From NCBI GenBank assembly GCA_019096065.1, contig JAGUCH010000009.1, forward strand, positions 4,970,001-5,034,000: a stretch of DNA of 64,000 nt. The letters are read 5' to 3'. Below the pieces are notes generated by a model that was not told the origin of the DNA, ran no database searches, and saw only the letters and a program-made list of their open reading frames with translations. The number at the start of each line of letters is the position of its first letter. Position 1 is the first letter of the stretch. The stretch is from Paracyclopina nana. Taxonomy: Eukaryota; Arthropoda; Copepoda; Cyclopoida; Cyclopettidae. Positions 1 to 10,274 of the stretch are shown piece after piece. Position numbers and translations under genes: made by a program.

Positions 1-3000
1 ACAGGTATGTCACTGGCATTGCCACGTTTTAAAGAAGGTTATTTAGTGGTTGATTCTGGGGTAATTAGCACCTCAGCTTTATTAATGGAGGTGAATGAGG
101 ATGGTAAAGCTGTGTGTGTTGGTGCACACAGCGCACGCTTTCCTTTATCAGTTTGCCTCTCGTACCACTCGTTTCAGCGTGAAGCATTAGGAGTTTTAAC
201 AATGATAAACCATTTTAAAAGCATACTATTCGCCTATGAGCGACTAGTCATAGTTACGGATTGTCTATCAATAGCCAGCGTGCTGGCTAGTTCATTTACT
301 GGTAAAGATGCTTTCACTCATAGACTAGCAGCTCGTATTTATTCCCTGCCTGTAGCATGGAAATTGAGAGCTGTACCTCGCACAGAGGTAGAAGTAGTTG
401 ATGTATTATTAAATAAGTACCATCAAACGCCAGAAGGTGAAACTATATTTTATGCGCCCTACTCTATTGCGGGGCAGATTACGAAGGATATTTATGCAAA
501 TAAGTACCCTCTGCCCGATGCAATCAAAGATAAGGTGCTAACGACACATGAATTACTTACACATGTGTATGATACACTTGTGAATTCTGGAACTATGAGT
601 AAGACTCTACTCCAGAAAAGGTTGCATTGCCTAAATGACAAATGGGTTGACATGATCGGCACGAAGCCGCCATTTGTGCACGACGACACGTCAACCTTAC
701 TTCAAGCAAAACATGATGATGATGAATTTCTTGAGGACGAGATACTTTCAAAACTATCTCATTCGTTTCATGGGGAAGCTGATTTTGACTCACCAGTAAA
801 TCATATAGAAAATAACTTAAGAGTAGATACAGTAACTGTTAAACGGCGAATATCGCCACATTTACCAGGAATTACACGCAACCTACTCATTAAGTTGCAA
901 CAAAATTGTGAAGAAACACAAAAGATAATAAATCTAATTATGCTTTCGCCTCCAGAGAAAGTACCACTAGATGTTGCGGTAAAATATCGTGTCCTTGACG
1001 GTGCCCTGTTGGTCATTCGCAAGAATGTAAAGCTACCTTTTAGCGTTGCGACCAATACGAAAGTATATATGAGTATGCCCAACTGTGTGTACCTGATGGC
1101 ATGTATTCATTTGCTACATAACCATTTGGGAAGTAAAAAGACTAATACTCTTTTTACCCAATCTATGTATTCAACTTACTCAGCCAGAATCAGTCGTATT
1201 ATTATTGGTGCGTGCATGCATTGTGCTTTATACCGCCAAGCTAATACTAGGTTTGTTGGGAAGGGGCGTTTCCGCATCCCGACTCAGCCATGGGAATTGG
1301 TAATGATTGATTTGGCCAAGTTCGATGACACTTTAGTCAAAGGGTCTTCCGCAAAAGACCTGTTAGTATTTGTCGATGTTTATTCTAAGATGATAATTGC
1401 TAAACCACTATTGGATGCTAAATATAAGCAGGTAGCGAATGCTATGGAAGAAGTAATTTCTTTGTTTGGGGTGCCAAAAACATTACTTGCAGATAATGGT
1501 GCCCAGCTAACGACTAATAAGGCCCTCCAACGCCTTGTTGATCGTTATAAAATTAAGGAGTTATGTCATTACCGAACTTTATCACCATACAAGCATTCGA
1601 ACGCTTACGCTGAAAATGCTATACGAATAATAAGGAGTGCATTAGTCCTAAACTCTAACTCATACAATATGAGGTTATGCGATGTGTTTAAGACTTCTAT
1701 TTACGCAATAAATAATCGCCCTCTTACTTATTTGGCATATACTGATGATAAAGGGGTGAAGATCACCCCCACACCTTATTCGTTATTTTTCGATAAAATG
1801 CCGTTCTATCATTTAGGACGGGATGTATTTGAAATACTTAGTGAAAGCGAGGACAAAATTCATAAAGCCGAATGGCGTCAACGCATGCGTGAATATGATC
1901 TAGAAGAACAGTTCCACTTAGAAAAAATGAAGGCTACTGAAAGACCTTCCTTTAAACCAGAGATTGGATCATTAGTGTTAGTTATAAAACATCCCATAAA
2001 TAAACAACGGTATAAATTTATGGATGATTTGTTTGAAGTTATTGACATTGGACAGCATTCGACTGTGACTGTAAAGCCATACCTTTATGATGGGCTTACT
2101 CGTGAAGTAAGCTTAGATCATGTCAAGTTATACCGATTCCATGAACTATATAGATTTCTTCCGGAAAAGTTGTCCAACCTCTTGAAACGACCTTACACTC
2201 CGGAAGAAATTCTACGTAAAAAAGCAAGGAATGAGGTTATCGAATTTCTTGAAGGGGCAGCCCCTGAAAGTCATGATTATAGTTTGCGGGGTCATACAAA
2301 GGCCTCTAGTATAGTGGCCTCGCAAAGTTCATTGATTTCACAGTCCACATCAATGGACACAGAGCCAAGTGCGATTCACCAAACCTATAAGCGCTCTGGT
2401 TCTATCCTCATGCAAAAGGCAGCGAGCTTGTTTAAGCCCTCAGATATTTTGCGAATACAGGAGGAAAATAAACAACTCGTGCAAAAGCAGTGGGAACAAT
2501 ATGACCGTAAGAAGTTAGAAGAAAAATACCTAGCTGACAATGCTGGTAATAATATTCTCCACAAAGAAGCAAGTGATTCTTTGTCTGACACTGGCACTGA
2601 TGATTTTATTGAACAAGCAATTGCACTAAGTGCAAATACAGGGCCCAATGAAGCATTTTATGAGGACATGCTGGCCTTGAGCCAACGTGGCCCTCCTACT
2701 TTTGCTGAAATGGCCCAACAAGAAAGATTATACCCGAATTTACCAAGTGTCAAACCTGACCATATTAGTACTCCTGATCGCTCGAACGTCAGTGAAGGGA
2801 CACTTGCAGGGGTCAGCCCTGTAAAGTGGGCCTTTCGTGGCCAATACCGTGATCAACGTGTGCCAGATATACCTGAAAGTCCGGAGAAATATCACACTCC
2901 TGACCAAAGTATGTCTGCAACTCCTAATAAGGACAATGATAATATAGAGGAGATTGTTGAAAAAGCAGCATCTTTCATCGCACCTTCCAAATTTGACACT

Positions 3001-4356
3001 GACCTAGAATCTTTATCTGCTGGCCTGGAAAGTATGCAATTAGCACTGCCTACTGATCCATTCGGCGGAAATACACACGATGATGAAAATGAAAGTAGTG
3101 ATAGTGATGACACAACTACAATTTATTATACTGCTCGTAAAAATCTGCGGCGTACACCGCTGACAAAAAGCATTAAACAGAATGTTCAAAAAGCAATCGA
3201 TATTGTACGACGCCAGTTAGAACTCTCACCACGTAAACGGCCTCCCTCTCCACCAATCGATAATCCTATGGAAGGGCCCAGTGCCCCAAAACCGGAGATT
3301 TATGGAGCTGAAGGAGGGGAGCCTCAAGTTCGGTATACTATAATGAAAAGTCCGGTCAGAAAACCTGATTTGCAACCAAGAAATAGTGAGTTACCAAATG
3401 CGGGAGTACCACAAACTGTGCCAAGCACAAACGTACTTGAGCACTTTTCGGCAAAGGTTACACCTTTGGGTGACCTGGCTATGACTGAAAATGAGCACCT
3501 TGCTCATCCATCTACTCCTGAGGTTACACACCCCACTGTCAGGCTAACCAGCCCGGTAGTTCCACAACCGGGTACTCAGAAGCCACCTGAGGCTGCTGTA
3601 CGAGCTCCGTATGAACCAGAAAAGTTGTCTCCATTACGTTTTCTTCCTCATAACCTAAGGAGAAGAAAAAACGTTAACTATCGCTCCCTGGCAGGGTTTC
3701 GAGAGTATAATAAAAATAACGTACCTGCGGGTCCTCCTGCGATTGTTCAGCCTGATCCCCTGGAAGCATTGACTCGTCCGGAAGCAGCATTGACAGCTGA
3801 ACAGAATACAAGTCCTTTACAGAATGTTCAACAGCTTCTTGACCAGCCTAGTAGCTCGGCAGCCACACCAATTGCCGGATCAAAGGAACCAGAATCCTCG
3901 GCCGCTGTCCAACCAACAGTTGAACCCGAGATTAGTGAGCCCACTCCAATACGGATCCTTCCCAGACGACAACTGCGGGAGAGAAAGGAAACTGTAGATT
4001 ACAGGGAGTTAGCGGGCATAAGAAAGTATGGGAAAGAGAAGAGCAAAGCTGGTAAAGCACAAAAATACTTTCCTAATATTCCACGAATAGCTCCTTTAGA
4101 TCGGGAGGAAAAGGAATTCGCCCGTGTTAGGTTTACAAATACGAACCAAAGGCCAGACCAAAAAGAGAGAGAGTTACTAGAAGAGGTAATTCCTAATTGG
4201 AAACTGAATAAAAACATGGCTGCAGTCCATGATTATATTCAGTTTCTCAAAGCGACTGGCATGGATCACCAAGATGATAGCAACATAAATGAAATGAAGA
4301 AGCTGCGTCTCACCTATGATGAACTATACAAGCTAGCTTTTAAGAAGTTTAAATAG
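1..4356 (+). CDS. Ty3/gypsy-type Pol, C-terminal part: RNase H, integrase, long disordered tail (5'-partial)
   Basis: The frame is open to the left edge, so the reverse transcriptase part lies outside the window. Residues about 1-90 (from the ATG at 7) look like retroelement RNase H, with acidic residues in VVDSG, QREALG and VTDC. An H2C2 integrase zinc finger follows (HLLH then CMHC, about residues 370-405). The rve core has its acidic triad in VMIDLA, LADNG and YAENA (about residues 435-545); D and E of the last pair are 39 residues apart instead of the usual 35. An SH3-like integrase C-terminal region lies near residues 655-710. The remaining 700 or so residues are low-complexity, rich in Pro, Ser, Glu and Lys, and contain a duplicated basic motif (about 1210-1237 and 1314-1343). 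Integrase inserts element cDNA into the host genome; the role of the tail is unknown. The frame is intact to its TAG, suggesting a relatively recent copy. Ginger-type transposons also have H2C2 plus rve, but the RNase H argues for gypsy. Confidence 0.8.
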   Translation, partial: TGMSLALPRFKEGYLVVDSGVISTSALLMEVNEDGKAVCVGAHSARFPLSVCLSYHSFQREALGVLTMINHFKSILFAYERLVIVTDCLSIASVLASSFTGKDAFTHRLAARIYSLPVAWKLRAVPRTEVEVVDVLLNKYHQTPEGETIFYAPYSIAGQITKDIYANKYPLPDAIKDKVLTTHELLTHVYDTLVNSGTMSKTLLQKRLHCLNDKWVDMIGTKPPFVHDDTSTLLQAKHDDDEFLEDEILSKLSHSFHGEADFDSPVNHIENNLRVDTVTVKRRISPHLPGITRNLLIKLQQNCEETQKIINLIMLSPPEKVPLDVAVKYRVLDGALLVIRKNVKLPFSVATNTKVYMSMPNCVYLMACIHLLHNHLGSKKTNTLFTQSMYSTYSARISRIIIGACMHCALYRQANTRFVGKGRFRIPTQPWELVMIDLAKFDDTLVKGSSAKDLLVFVDVYSKMIIAKPLLDAKYKQVANAMEEVISLFGVPKTLLADNGAQLTTNKALQRLVDRYKIKELCHYRTLSPYKHSNAYAENAIRIIRSALVLNSNSYNMRLCDVFKTSIYAINNRPLTYLAYTDDKGVKITPTPYSLFFDKMPFYHLGRDVFEILSESEDKIHKAEWRQRMREYDLEEQFHLEKMKATERPSFKPEIGSLVLVIKHPINKQRYKFMDDLFEVIDIGQHSTVTVKPYLYDGLTREVSLDHVKLYRFHELYRFLPEKLSNLLKRPYTPEEILRKKARNEVIEFLEGAAPESHDYSLRGHTKASSIVASQSSLISQSTSMDTEPSAIHQTYKRSGSILMQKAASLFKPSDILRIQEENKQLVQKQWEQYDRKKLEEKYLADNAGNNILHKEASDSLSDTGTDDFIEQAIALSANTGPNEAFYEDMLALSQRGPPTFAEMAQQERLYPNLPSVKPDHISTPDRSNVSEGTLAGVSPVKWAFRGQYRDQRVPDIPESPEKYHTPDQSMSATPNKDNDNIEEIVEKAASFIAPSKFDTDLESLSAGLESMQLALPTDPFGGNTHDDENESSDSDDTTTIYYTARKNLRRTPLTKSIKQNVQKAIDIVRRQLELSPRKRPPSPPIDNPMEGPSAPKPEIYGAEGGEPQVRYTIMKSPVRKPDLQPRNSELPNAGVPQTVPSTNVLEHFSAKVTPLGDLAMTENEHLAHPSTPEVTHPTVRLTSPVVPQPGTQKPPEAAVRAPYEPEKLSPLRFLPHNLRRRKNVNYRSLAGFREYNKNNVPAGPPAIVQPDPLEALTRPEAALTAEQNTSPLQNVQQLLDQPSSSAATPIAGSKEPESSAAVQPTVEPEISEPTPIRILPRRQLRERKETVDYRELAGIRKYGKEKSKAGKAQKYFPNIPRIAPLDREEKEFARVRFTNTNQRPDQKERELLEEVIPNWKLNKNMAAVHDYIQFLKATGMDHQDDSNINEMKKLRLTYDELYKLAFKKFK

Positions 4357-6286
4357 AAGTTTTGTAAGTAAGGACGTGATGACGGTAATCGTAGTTCAAT
4401 TTTATGGGATAACTACCTTTACTTTGTCAGTCCAAAATGGGCGCACCGTTTTACCAACCAAGTGCACCCAAAATTATATTATGTAATACGTCATGCGGAC
4501 TTCAAGTTGTTCGCTTGACAAAAAGATCATACAATACTAACGGGCAATATAACTTCGCATGCCCGTCAGTAATTTACGATATTCATAAAGGTAATGATAA
4601 GTTGCTGAAAAATACATTGACAGCAAGAAAACGACTAACGAAACATACTTTTTGCAGTTCGTTAGCGGTTCTAAAAGTATGTATAAAAATGATGGAAAAT
4701 GATGGATGCCACAAGGCATTGGATTTGGACTTCCTCTAAGGCTTGTTCAACCCTTCAACAAACCAAACCTCGCTTGTTTTGACAAAATAAATGAAGTTTG
4801 TGTAGGTTCTTTTTACAGTATTGATATTGATGGGACAAATAATTTTGTCCTGTTTCCTGACAAATACCGATGCAAATCACGCGTTGACCGGTACTTGCAT
4901 GTGCTTGCCCCATACTACTATAGTAGGAGGTCAAGCTTACGATAAACAATGGGCCGATTGGCCTGAATAAAGTTAAGTGTTATATAAGTTATATAAAGAA
5001 AATAATATGAACACGCCATGCAAGAGGGAAGTTGCAGATGGGCGTCATACCAGAGGGGCGAATGCCCCTTCTGAATAAGTTATGTTTTGAAAACTATGGT
5101 TAAAGCTCCACTGAGCTATGTCCAAATGAACTGCTATCCACTCCATGCCTCGCGTGGGTTGATAGCTATTGGGACTTTCGTACCTAAGTACAGCAAAAGT
5201 TGGCACTAGGCACTGTGCAAGTGGGACACAATAACCCTCACAATACGTAAGAGGACTTGTGTTGGCCGCATTATTGTATAAAATCTTGGAACGATATTGA
5301 AAAACTCTCAAACGAGCTGACGAAAAGTTGCACACCCTCTGAAATGAGGAGTGGGCATAGAAAAAAAAAAAAGAATGATTATAAATCACACAAGTTCTGG
5401 CATGGAAACGATACCACAGTAGTATATGCCATAAAACACAAACTCTGTTGCAACGACTACTGTGCCTATAATATCAGAGTGTCTCGACCATGACCTGGTT
5501 GCATAACGCAGGTCTAGTCGTGACGCCTCCAGACTTTGAGAAGGATGGAACATGGAAATCTGTACAAAAATGGGATTCATCTCCCTAAAAAGGGATTTTG
5601 AATGAAATACTTAACACAGTTTTTTATGCTTGGATGAATAAAAATGCCCATATGCTGGTGAAACCATCAGCTTTGGATACAACTGGAATATCTTGGAGGA
5701 GAACAAGTGTTTCCCCATAAAATACCATTTTACATTTCATTTGCCCAAACATTTTTTGTGTGGCAAACGAAATTGTAATTATAAAAGAAAATAAAGTTCA
5801 ATATATGCCGCCTTTTTCTACTTACTAAGGCACGATTTAGTTATTGACATCATGGATGGTGCCCGCAGGCGCCATCGATTAAATTGAATAAAATTAGCCT
5901 AACCGCTAAGATCTTTTATAGTTAAAGATTCGAAAACATACTTACCTGAATTTTGTGTGACTGCTCACTGCAGTTCCCACAAAATGAAGAAATTTGTGGC
6001 GGGGGGGGGGGAGTATATATACGTAGCCGCAGGAAATGCAGCCTGCGCCCCAAAAATTTCACAAAATTTGAGCGCCCTCGTGCTCTGAGAAAGTATTGTA
6101 AACAAAATTTCTAGAAAAAACTGGAAATGGCAAAACTATGAACCGGAATACTAGCACATAAATGTCGCAAAATCTGCTTCATATATTATTATTAGTGCTA
6201 ACCGAAATTAGCTGAAAAGATTGGTGCTGATAACCTCAACCTTTTAAATCAATTTCGGTTACGAGCACCCGAACTTGATGCACGCA
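4357..6286. other. Non-coding stretch after pol
   Basis: No convincing gene is visible. Short open frames here lack domains, splice context or a credible start. There is an 11-bp G run at 6001-6011 and a small GC hairpin near 5050-5070 (GAGGGGC pairing with GCCCC). It may be untranslated or accessory sequence of the pol-bearing element, but no boundary such as an LTR or target duplication was recognised. Confidence 0.4.
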
Positions 6287-7385
6287 TCAAGACCGAGCTG
6301 GAATGCAGAGCTATAATAGCGGTGCAATTCAGTGATAACAGATAAAAAAATAACCCATGAGTCTGTTCAATATGGCTAGACAAAAAACTTTTGAGCAAGA
6401 TCAACTGAAATGTGAGTTGCATTGCGCAAAGACGCTGAGCCAGCTTTTGTCGAACAGATACCCGACTCCAAGGGGGGCAAAAAGTTGTTATGGAACAAAA
6501 GATCCAGAGACGCTCCTAAACTAGAAAAATCTAGTTTGAGCGGCTTCGCTTGGAGACGTAGAATGGTGGCGCCACCATGCGCCTAACCACAAACTAAAAA
6601 CGTTTTGCCCAAGGCTAAAACGAACAATGAAGATTGGAACCGCCGGTGCACCTACAATTCACCTGGGAAGGTTTTTGAACCGAGCTAAACTCAAATTATG
6701 GCCACACTCGGCTCGAGTGGTGATTCAAATTCCGGGATTTATTATGCGGGTACAAGGAATAAAATAAAACGTTGCATAAAAGTCAAGAGAATGAAAATGA
6801 CTAATGTTATAATGATACCGCTAATGATCGCCAGATGGACTAACAGAAGAAAAGGTTCAAAGTGCACAAAGATTAGGCATATTGTTAAATAAAAGAAGTG
6901 CTGAAATGTGGCTATCTTGCAGTCGCCACATGAATCCCCTCTCTTTTGGTGGAGAATTCAATTTACGCTAAACACAGCACTAGCAAAACAAGCTAGGTCA
7001 GCACACATTGTAGACTGACATGTGAGAAAATGAAAAATACACGTCTTCTAGCCTGATATGGAAAAGAATATTGTGCCATTGCCTAGTGCTTGAGCTTGCT
7101 TTTGCTATGTGCAATGACATACGGCCGGTTTTCCAGTCCTGTAGGGACTACGTTTCCCTCGCCGCACTCAAGGCCGAGCCGGAATGCCCAAGGAAAAAAG
7201 GATGCCAAATTGGCATTGGTAGCCCATAAGCACCAACGCTTGGCCGGTAGTAATCGCAGACACTCAAATATGGTGCTGCATCAAGCCCGAGCTGGAATGC
7301 AGGGCTATAGTGAACGCTTTTCTTGAACATTGAAGCATCGTTTGCAGTGTCAAGGCCGTCAAGGTCGAGCTGGAATGCTAGCTTA
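6287..7385 (+). repeat. Dispersed short motif, four copies of GAGCTGGAATGC-like sequence
   Basis: Four imperfect copies of a roughly 20-bp motif, consensus tcaag-gccGAGCTGGAATGC, lie near 6289, 7166, 7280 and 7360. Two copies share a longer match continuing into AGRGCTATA. Spacing is irregular, so this is not a tandem array. No gene is visible between the copies. Confidence 0.5.
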
Positions 7386-7649
7386 TTTACAGGCCCGAAT
7401 CTGTGGATTTGGGCCGCTAATGATTCGCTAATGATTAATTATGCAATTAAAATGCAATTCTTGACACCTGAGATATGGTCTACGGTCCTTTTGGCCATGA
7501 AATGTAAAAAATTGGACTCGAAATGTGCTTGGCTATGATAATGAACTGCTGAACTTGACTAGAAAGGTGCTGAGCTTCATAAGGCTGAGCTATCTGCTGA
7601 GGTAAACGCGAAATGAGTTGCGGTAAACACAGTAGACACAAAAGTACAA

Positions 7650-8255
7650 AGAACGTGGACTTTATTGTCCCGAAAGGGAGGCCTCCTGGCTGAGGGGGGC
7701 GGGCTGGCCTTGGGCCACGTTGGGGCCAGCCCTGGCCGGTGCGGTGGCCTACCGATAACGAGACGATTTCTGCAAAAGATAAGGCGAATATAGTGAAGCT
7801 GTGATAGCTTAAATGAATAAGTTAGACTTACTAAACGACTCCTTCGAGGGGGTCCTCCTCCCCCACAAACAGGTGGAGGACCCAGGCCGAGACCCTGGGC
7901 AGGTCCGTGGGCTCGTCCCACACCCGGCTGACGAGCCGATACAGGCCCCTGGGCCTGGCCCGGTGGACCCAGGCGAGGGCGGGCAGGGCCACCAAATAAT
8001 AGGTGGCCGCCCCTGCCACGTTCAGGGCCACGCCCTAGAGGATCTCTTCGGCCTGCAATACGAGAAAAAGTCGAGCTTTCGAGCTTTGACCAAATAGATA
8101 ACGAATAATGCACTTACGAAGCCCTGAACGGGGCAGGGAGGGCACTCCTCGTTGCCCAAAGGGGCTGCGGGCGGGGCCGCAGGTGGCTGGGGCCACCCCG
8201 CCGCGGACTCGGCCGCGGGGGGCGCCCCTACGGGAGCCTCAGTGGCGGGGGCCAC
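7650..8255 (-). pseudogene. GC-rich antisense spliced gene for a small Pro/Ala-rich, membrane-type protein, broken by a stop
   Basis: Minus-strand splice signals outline exons. One runs from an ATG at 8255 to 8118 with a GTAAGT donor. The next runs 8052-7832, with a TTGCAG acceptor and a GTAAGT donor. A third starts at 7769 after a TTTTGCAG acceptor, with an AATAAA-like signal near 7660. The first exon encodes a Pro/Ala-rich stretch. The second encodes a hydrophobic segment (about 20 residues ending LPALAWV) followed by basic residues, ending at the splice junction. An in-frame TAG at 8037-8035 lies six codons into exon 2, so the copy looks dead unless read-through or another frame is used. 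A further upstream exon ending at a GTAAGT near 8343 is possible. Base composition is far more GC-rich than its neighbours. The layout (Pro-rich N-terminus, membrane segment, basic tail) resembles the antisense gene at 8863-9912, but I see no clear sequence match. No family recognised. Confidence 0.4.
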
Positions 8256-8862
8256 TGTTGTGGTTGAAGGATTCTACATTCCCAATGAAAAGATACAGTT
8301 TTATGAAAGGATTCAACGGATTCGATTCGAAATAAAAACTTACGAACAAACCGTGAAGGAAGCCCGCCATGTTTTGAACTTTTTAGTAAACAAGGCTCGC
8401 TACCAGATGAATCCGGTCCGAAATCGGCCTAATTTCGTGTAAAAAAGCCTCTTTTTATTATGCGCCTCTACGTAAAGCCTGGGAGCGCTGTCAGATGAAG
8501 ATAACGGCTTCGCTAATACCTGCTACCCCACTTGAATTCGAATTCTTTATTATATATATATAGAATACAAGTACTATAGTATATACTCGAGTATATTGGA
8601 AGCTTTGAGATCAAAATAAAAACAAGACGAGTGCAAGTGCCAAAAGCCGGCTTGAGTCTGCGAGGCCTCGAAAAGTCTGCGAGGCCTCGAAAAGTTTGCG
8701 AGATCTCGAAAAAGTGGAAAAGTCCGCGAAGACTGCAGGAAATGCAAGTATAAAGTGAGAATTGGCACGCGATAAGAAGAACAAAGTGCAAAAGTTACAG
8801 AAAACAAGCGTAAATGCGTGCGAAAAGAGAGTGATCTTCGTCTTGCAAGTTCATGGCGATCC

Positions 8863-9912
8863 TTAGTTGGCATCGCTGTTAACGTCTTGGAAAGCCTTGG
8901 ACCCAGCTGAGTCCTGGTCCTCATCTGCGATCGAGAGAGGTTCAGCCTCATTGACTTCGTCTTTGTCCGGAATGGACCCTGCTGCCGAATCCAAGCGACG
9001 GTTATCTCGGGCTCGAGCCCGGCGAGATCGTTTCTTCAAAGTTCGCGGCCCGCACCCTTCAGTAGCAGGTACCTGAAAAGGTGCATGAAAAAGAGTACAT
9101 GAGTAATCCGTTTACAGCTCATAAATTGATAGGTCCTTACCCAGCCCTTGGGATTAGGGACGTCATAGATGTGGGCCAGCCCGGACATGATGCTGGGATT
9201 CCGGCGTAGTGTTCCATAGGGGTCCATGGCAGCCATTGCCATTTGGAGCGAATGGACATCAGGGTCACGCATAATCGGGGCTGGTGGCAAAGCTCGGACC
9301 TCTGGTGTACAGCAGTGAAATACCGCTGCATGCTCAGATGGGGCCTTTGTTGGAAGCATTTGCATGGCTCCACTGGCAGCCGCTGACTCCGTACGAATAG
9401 CTCGAAACGTGGCCACAAACCTACGGCACCATCGTGATGTCCACACGCAGAAGTACACCAACATGCCAAGCAAAATCTGTAAGGAAGAGGTGGTAAATAA
9501 AATTTGGCCATAGTTGCAAAACTAGCCATAAAGTTGAACTTACCAAAGCCATCCCAATGGAGGCTCCAAGACCGATCCACCCCATTACACCGTATCGGTG
9601 ATAATTGAAAACCTCATCGATCCAGTCCCTCTGAGGGGCAACGGGACGATAACCATTTGGTACCGCTGGCATTAAATCTCGGGGGTCAAACACCTCCACC
9701 TCAAAGGGATCGACAGGAGCTGGGTCAAATCCAGGTCCACCCTCAGCTTCAGAAATGCCGCTCTCAGGAATAGCAACAGTAGGACCTACTGGGCCCGTGG
9801 TTTGAGAATCCACTAGCGCAGGACCCACCGTTGATGGCTGGATTGGAACCTCAGTGGGAGCCTCTGTAGAGCTGCCCTCTGGAGTTAGAGAAACCCAGGC
9901 TAAAATGACCAT
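8863..9912 (-). CDS. Three-exon antisense gene for a single-pass membrane protein of about 304 residues, unknown family
   Basis: Exons join at 9912-9544, 9476-9141 and 9072-8863. Both introns have GTAAG donors and pyrimidine-rich CAG acceptors, and both junctions are phase 0, so one frame stays open to a TAA at 8865-8863. Residues 1-105 are rich in Pro, Glu and Thr. Splicing exon 1 to exon 2 joins two half-hydrophobic ends (GLGASIGMAL and ILLGMLVYFCVW) into one good transmembrane helix, which supports the gene model. The C-terminal side is then basic (SRWCRR), with a strongly basic patch KKRSRRARAR in exon 3 and an acidic end. The start is the first in-frame ATG; a non-coding or signal-peptide exon upstream is possible. 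It is divergent from the sense gene at 10275, with a TATA-like CTTATAAG at 10102-10109. It sits between pol-like and env-like genes, so it may be element or viral cargo. Function unknown. Confidence 0.55.
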
Positions 9913-10233
9913 CGCGAGTTGATTAGGATTGGAATATCTCTAGAAAAGTGACCAGCTTGGACGAAGTCCGATGGGAGAATGATCAACATTAAGTGAAAGC
10001 TGAGAGTTGCAACTGCCTGTTGCACCCTCGCTACGTTTCTCGACCTAGGAAGTCAAAAATGTCCGTGCAACTCGACGATGAGCGTGCGCGCACGCGCCCA
10101 TCTTATAAGGAAGTGGTATAAGTCCTGTTACCTTGTTCTTTTTTACCTAGACAAAAAATGACCTTGGTTTTTTAAAAAAGGGACAACCCACGCATTTAAA
10201 TGCCCGAGTGTGGGGCATACCTGTAAAGATGCG

Positions 10234-10241
10234 TATAAAAG
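10234..10241 (+). promoter_or_regulatory. TATA box for the 10275 gene
   Basis: TATAAAAG lies about 40 bp before the ATG at 10275, with a plausible initiator (CAACAGTC) about 30 bp downstream. This implies a short leader and an independent promoter rather than expression from an upstream LTR. Confidence 0.5.
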
Positions 10242-10274
10242 GGCAGTTTACGGCCCTACAGCAACAGTCTGGAA

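Noticed and set aside
1-4356. Ginger or Polinton DNA transposon
   Set aside because: An H2C2 plus rve integrase would fit, but the RNase H just upstream places it in an LTR-type Pol.
4437-5580. Small open frames after pol
   Set aside because: Overlapping on both strands, with no domain, signal peptide or splice context.
8574-8951. Minus-strand 125-codon frame
   Set aside because: It overlaps the 3' end of the better supported three-exon gene in another frame and has no features of its own.
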